From assembly GCA_002438305.1 (NCBI GenBank), contig DJUI01000076.1, positions 17,963 to 27,258 on the forward strand: a stretch of 9,296 nt of DNA. Reading direction: 5' to 3'. Positions 4,978-9,296 of the stretch are shown piece by piece; positions within the stretch are counted from its first letter, which is position 1, and each line of letters begins with the position of its first letter. The notes under the pieces were generated by a model. The model saw only the letters and a list, made by a program, of their open reading frames with translations, was not told the origin of the DNA and made no database searches. A program made the position numbers and the translations under genes. This DNA is from Staphylococcaceae bacterium UBA6286. Lineage in GTDB: Bacteria > Bacillota > Bacilli > Staphylococcales > Staphylococcaceae.

Positions 4978-6576
4978 ATGTTTGTCCAGTCATTCGATCC
5001 ACTGAATAATATCGGATTATCAGCCGTTATTGCTGCAATCCCTATTATATTATTCTTATTGTGCTTGACGGTTTTTAAAATGAAAGGAATTACAGCGGCA
5101 CTGCTGACGTTAGTCGTGACCATTGTCATTGCAGTGGGACTCTTCGAATTACCGTTACCTGTAGCAGGTGCAGGAATCACTGAAGGTGTCATTCAAGGGC
5201 TGATGCCTATTGGATATATTATTATTATGGCAGTACTGCTATACAAAGTGACTGTAGAAAGCGGGAGATTCAATGTCATTCAGGACAGTATCGCAGGTAT
5301 TTCAAAAGACCAGCGCATTCAGTTGTTATTGATAGGATTTTTGTTTAATGCTTTTCTTGAAGGTGCCGCAGGTTTCGGTGTACCGATTGCTATATGCGCG
5401 GTACTGCTCATGCAGCTAGGATTCAAACCTTTACAGGCTGCGATGCTGTGTTTGATTGCTAACGGCGCGAGTGGTGCATTTGGCGCTATTGGTATTCCAG
5501 TAGGTATTGTTGACACGTTAGGGCTGAAAGGTAATATCACTGCGATGGATGTGTCACAGATGACAGCAGTGATTCTGCCGATTACAGCGTTCTTCTTACC
5601 GTTTCTGCTGATATTCATTCTGGATGGTTTCAAGGGTGTAAGAGAAGTATTGCCGGTCATCATTGTTACTTCAGTAGTGTTTACAGGGTTACAGGCGCTG
5701 TTCACCATTTTCCAGGGACCGGAACTCGCTGATATCATTCCATCACTGGCAGGAATGGGTGCATTAGCTTTGTTCTGCAAAGTATGGCAGCCAAAGAATA
5801 TTTTCCGCTTAGAGGATGAAGATAGCGGCGCTGTCCCTAAACATTCGCTGCTGTCAGTCATCAATGCCTGGTCACCGTTCTTTCTGCTGACAGGTTTTGT
5901 ATTGATCTGGAGTCTACCAGCATTTAAAGCATTGTTCGCAGAAGGCGGCCAATTCCATCAACTTGTACTTAATTGGACAGTACCAGGCACTTTCAATGAA
6001 ACAGCAGGTAAAGCGATAGTGATTAAATTCGATGTGTTCAGTGCAACAGGCACAGCGATTCTGCTCGCTATTGTCATGACCGTTCTGATTTCTAAAAATA
6101 TTAATTTCAGAACCGCGTTCAGATTACTAATTGAAGCGAGCAAAGAATTATGGTTACCTATTATTACAATCTGTGCAATTCTTGCCATCGCAAAATTAAC
6201 TACTTACGGCGGATTGACTGTAGCAATGGGTACTGCAGTTGCCAAAACAGGGACTATTTTCCCGTTATTATCTCCTGTATTAGGCTGGATTGGTGTATTT
6301 ATGACCGGTTCAGTTGTCAATAATAACACGTTATTTGCTTCTATTCAGGCAACAGCAGGCAGCTCAATCGGCATCAATCCAGTGTTGCTTGTAGCAGCAA
6401 ACACAGCGGGAGGTGTCATGGCTAAACTGATTTCGCCGCAATCGATAGCTATAGCAACAGCAGCTGTTGGGGCAGTAGGCGAAGAATCAAAATTACTAAG
6501 TATGACGTTGAAATACAGCATTGCCTTACTTATCTTTGTTTGTATCTGGACATGGCTGCTCGCAATGTTCTTATAA
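4978..6576 (+). CDS. lctP: L-lactate permease (LctP/LldP family)
   Basis: 532-aa membrane protein of the lactate permease family, which carries lactate (and glycolate) across the cytoplasmic membrane with protons. It is hydrophobic throughout, with about 12-14 helices, and has the family's conserved block 'FLEGAAGFGVP' (126-136) followed by 'ANGASGAFGAIGIPVGIVDTL' split across 161-181. Its length is normal for the family (about 530). The start is supported by AAGGAG (4966-4971), six bases before the ATG. ldh follows after 24 bases with no terminator between, so they are cotranscribed. With ldh, its likely job is lactate export during fermentation, though these carriers are reversible and can import lactate. 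The two Rex sites and the cre-like site upstream predict redox and carbon control. No lesion is seen; the long antisense ORFs over it are artefacts. Confidence 0.95.
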   Translation: MFVQSFDPLNNIGLSAVIAAIPIILFLLCLTVFKMKGITAALLTLVVTIVIAVGLFELPLPVAGAGITEGVIQGLMPIGYIIIMAVLLYKVTVESGRFNVIQDSIAGISKDQRIQLLLIGFLFNAFLEGAAGFGVPIAICAVLLMQLGFKPLQAAMLCLIANGASGAFGAIGIPVGIVDTLGLKGNITAMDVSQMTAVILPITAFFLPFLLIFILDGFKGVREVLPVIIVTSVVFTGLQALFTIFQGPELADIIPSLAGMGALALFCKVWQPKNIFRLEDEDSGAVPKHSLLSVINAWSPFFLLTGFVLIWSLPAFKALFAEGGQFHQLVLNWTVPGTFNETAGKAIVIKFDVFSATGTAILLAIVMTVLISKNINFRTAFRLLIEASKELWLPIITICAILAIAKLTTYGGLTVAMGTAVAKTGTIFPLLSPVLGWIGVFMTGSVVNNNTLFASIQATAGSSIGINPVLLVAANTAGGVMAKLISPQSIAIATAAVGAVGEESKLLSMTLKYSIALLIFVCIWTWLLAMFL

Positions 6577-7548
<972 letters not shown>

Positions 7549-7553
7549 AACTC

Positions 7554-7584
7554 AAGGTGTTGGCAATTAGCCGGCACCTTTTTT
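7554..7584 (+). terminator. Intrinsic terminator of the lctP-ldh operon
   Basis: AAGGTGTTGGC (7554-7564) pairs with GCCGGCACCTT (7570-7580) as an 11-bp stem including two G-U pairs, with the loop AATTA and a T run at 7579-7584. It begins six bases after the ldh stop codon. Confidence 0.9.
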
Positions 7585-7603
7585 ATAATGAATAGAAAGG
7601 TGC

Positions 7604-7632
7604 TTGCTTGAAACAGGCGAGTCCGTTAAAAT
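7604..7632 (+). promoter_or_regulatory. SigA promoter of the yitT-nagB operon
   Basis: TTGCTT (7604-7609) and TAAAAT (7627-7632) have the optimal 17-base spacing, 20 bases after the ldh terminator. The predicted start is near 7639, about 38 bases before the ATG at 7677. Confidence 0.6.
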
Positions 7633-7676
7633 GAAGGCTTATTAATAAAGGGTCACTGAAGAAAGAGAGGAGAATT

Positions 7677-8510
7677 ATGAATATTTCATTTAAGACAGTG
7701 ATAATTGTCATACTCGGCTGTTTTCTTTTTTCAGTCGGTGTCAATACATTTATTATACCTGCACATCTTGGGGAAGGCGGCGTGACAGGTATGTCATTGA
7801 TTCTGTTATATGCATTCGGTTGGTCGCCTGCCTGGACGACACTTGCTATGAATGTCCTGCTGCTCGTTATCGGCTATAAATTTCTATCGCAACGGTCAAT
7901 GGTTTTAACGATAGTTGCCATTATTACCCTTGCTGCATTTTTAAAAATAACAGAAAGCTGGCAGCTTCACCTTGATGAAGTACTGGTCAGTACGATATTT
8001 GGTGGCTTTATGGTAGGTATCGGCATCGGGCTGATAGTTATTGTCGGCGGCACAACAGCAGGAACAACAATTCTTGCACGTATTGCCCATAAGTATTTAG
8101 ATGTCAGCACGTCCTATGCCTTGTTATTTTTCGATTTAATCGTTGTCGCTATATCATTGACTGTTATACCTATAGAAAAGGCACTGCTGACAACACTCAG
8201 TTTGTATATCGGGACAAAAGCGATGGATTTCATGATAGAAGGATTGAATCCTAAGAAGGCAATCACTATTATTTCGCAGAACCCTGAACCGATTGCCAGA
8301 ATGCTTGACCAGGATATTGGTCGTGGCGTGACTCTGCTTAACGGGAAAGGGTATTATACGAAGAGAGAGACAGATGTGTTATACTGCGTCATCAATAAAA
8401 TTCAACTGACACGTGCGAAACGAATGATCAGAAAAATTGACGCAGATGCATTCGTTGTCGTCCATGATGTCAGAGACGTATTAGGAAATGGATTTATACA
8501 AGAGGATTAA
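7677..8510 (+). CDS. YitT-family membrane protein (DUF161 + DUF2179)
   Basis: 277-aa integral membrane protein with about five or six helices in residues 1-180, then a soluble C-terminal domain. The first part shows the family's glycine-rich patterns 'LGEGGVTGMSL' (31-41) and 'VGGTTAGTTILARI' (123-136). The second part has 'GRGVTLLNGKGYYT' (215-228) and 'VVHDVRDVLGNGF' (261-273), typical of the DUF2179 domain. The family's transport or signalling function is not established, so no substrate is proposed. Its length is typical (about 280). The start is supported by AGAGGAG ending four bases before the ATG. It has its own promoter after the ldh terminator, and nagB follows after 12 bases, so the two are probably cotranscribed. 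No functional link between YitT and amino-sugar metabolism is known to me. Confidence 0.9.
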   Translation: MNISFKTVIIVILGCFLFSVGVNTFIIPAHLGEGGVTGMSLILLYAFGWSPAWTTLAMNVLLLVIGYKFLSQRSMVLTIVAIITLAAFLKITESWQLHLDEVLVSTIFGGFMVGIGIGLIVIVGGTTAGTTILARIAHKYLDVSTSYALLFFDLIVVAISLTVIPIEKALLTTLSLYIGTKAMDFMIEGLNPKKAITIISQNPEPIARMLDQDIGRGVTLLNGKGYYTKRETDVLYCVINKIQLTRAKRMIRKIDADAFVVVHDVRDVLGNGFIQED

Positions 8511-8522
8511 GAGGAGGCAGTG

Positions 8523-9257
8523 ATGAGATTCATTAATTTAGGCAGCAGACAAGATGCAAGTCATTACGTAGCAATCGAAATGTTCAAGGAAATTCATTAT
8601 AACCAATGTACATTACTTGGGCTGGCAACAGGTGGCACAATGGAAGATGTCTATGACAAGCTCGTCGAATTATTGAAGTTGAATCATACCGACATCAGTT
8701 GCCTTGAGACTTTTAATCTGGACGAGTACTTCATGCTCGACCCAAATGACCCGAATAGCTATATGACTTATATGAAACAGCACTTCTTCGACAAAATTGG
8801 TATGCAGGAATCTCAGTTCCACTTACCAGATAACGACGAATTTGATGTTGAAGAAGATAATGAAGCGTACGATCGTGCGATTAGAGAGAAGGGGCCGCTG
8901 CATATTCAACTGCTAGGCATCGGGGAGAATGGTCATATTGGCTTCAACGAACCAGGAGCGCCATTTGACAGTAAGACAAGACTGGTTGATCTGACAGATA
9001 CGACAATCGCAGCTAATTCAAGATATTTTGAAAATCAAGAAGATGTACCGACGAAAGCCATTTCGATGGGCATTGATACAATTCTTTCTGCTGAGCGGAT
9101 TATATTGCTGGCACTCGGAGAGAAGAAAGCAAAGATAATGGCAAAACTCTACGAAATGAATGAACCCGATGAAATGATACCTGCAAGCAGTCTACTCAAG
9201 CACAAAAACGTAGAATTCATTATGGACGATGCCGCTGCGCGTTTAATTGAGCGTTAA
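8523..9257 (+). CDS. nagB: Glucosamine-6-phosphate deaminase (short Gram-positive type)
   Basis: 244-aa cytoplasmic enzyme converting glucosamine-6-phosphate to fructose-6-phosphate and ammonia, the step that feeds amino sugars into glycolysis. Motifs: 'LATGGTM' (34-40) phosphate-binding loop; 'NLDEY' (65-69) with the catalytic D67; 'GIGENGHIGFNEPG' (132-145) with catalytic H138 and E143. N136 stands where E. coli has Asp141, as in other short Gram-positive NagB proteins such as that of B. subtilis. It lacks the longer C-terminal region of the allosteric E. coli enzyme (266 aa). The ATG at 8523 is five bases after a strong AGGAGG (8512-8517); a GTG at 8520 would be only two bases from it, so ATG is preferred. 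It is second in the yitT-nagB operon; nagA is not in the window. Confidence 0.95.
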   Translation: MRFINLGSRQDASHYVAIEMFKEIHYNQCTLLGLATGGTMEDVYDKLVELLKLNHTDISCLETFNLDEYFMLDPNDPNSYMTYMKQHFFDKIGMQESQFHLPDNDEFDVEEDNEAYDRAIREKGPLHIQLLGIGENGHIGFNEPGAPFDSKTRLVDLTDTTIAANSRYFENQEDVPTKAISMGIDTILSAERIILLALGEKKAKIMAKLYEMNEPDEMIPASSLLKHKNVEFIMDDAAARLIER

Positions 9258-9296
9258 TACCGCATTGTCATTAGTCTATTGACAGTACAAACGGGC
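9258..9296 (+). other. Right-edge intergenic tail with a possible -35
   Basis: These 39 bases follow the nagB stop. They contain TTGACA (9279-9284), a perfect -35 hexamer, which is also the right half of a TGTCA-N9-TGACA inverted repeat (9266-9284). Any -10 would fall at or beyond the edge. No terminator for nagB is visible inside the window. Confidence 0.25.

Noticed and set aside
5319..5864. 181-codon ORF antisense to lctP, plus several shorter antisense ORFs over the MFS, nupC and lctP genes
   Set aside because: They lie in other frames of well-supported membrane protein genes, show no recognisable domain or ribosome site, and such ORFs are common opposite hydrophobic coding sequence.
7603..7621. 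Imperfect hairpin CTTGCTT-gaaac-AGGCGAG at the yitT promoter
   Set aside because: It depends on G-U pairs, so at DNA level it is a poor palindrome, and it lies upstream of the predicted start, so it would not be in the RNA.
8520..8522. GTG start for nagB
   Set aside because: It is only two bases from AGGAGG; the ATG three bases later has normal spacing and matches the start of other NagB proteins.

Overview
The window looks like chromosomal DNA of a low-GC Gram-positive coccus of the Staphylococcaceae. Several proteins (PBP4-like enzyme, NupC-type transporter, L-lactate dehydrogenase, short NagB) closely resemble Staphylococcus proteins I remember. A hand count on a few lines gives roughly 37-43 % GC, higher than typical Staphylococcus, so a Macrococcus-like genus is my best guess, at low certainty. 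I see no insertion sequence, phage gene, tRNA, rRNA or CRISPR array.

Layout, left to right. (1) The 5' part of an aldehyde dehydrogenase gene on the minus strand runs off the left edge; it has a SigB-type promoter candidate. (2) A Bcr/CflA-type MFS efflux gene diverges from it. (3) A PBP4-like D,D-carboxypeptidase/transpeptidase gene on the minus strand converges on the MFS gene, and the two share a 22-bp bidirectional terminator stem. (4) A CNT-family nucleoside transporter gene diverges from the PBP4-like gene. (5) A 404-base stretch between the transporter and lctP holds an unannotated 26-codon ORF for a strongly cationic peptide, with its own extended -10, a Shine-Dalgarno in a hairpin and a strong terminator, followed by the lctP control region. 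(6) lctP-ldh form an operon. (7) A YitT-family membrane protein gene and nagB form a second operon, ending 39 bases before the right edge.

Functionally the centre is a fermentation module. Ldh reduces pyruvate to L-lactate and regenerates NAD+; LctP moves lactate across the membrane with protons. The promoter carries two Rex (NADH-sensing repressor) operators, one just upstream of the -35 and one over the transcription start, plus a near-consensus CcpA (cre) site further upstream. This predicts induction at high NADH/NAD+ and an input from carbon status. The remaining genes are ordinary housekeeping or accessory metabolism: envelope synthesis, nucleoside uptake, amino-sugar catabolism and drug efflux.

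The most plausible undescribed item is the 26-aa cationic ORF at 4661-4741. It is a candidate only: its gene-like signals are clear, but I recognise no family.
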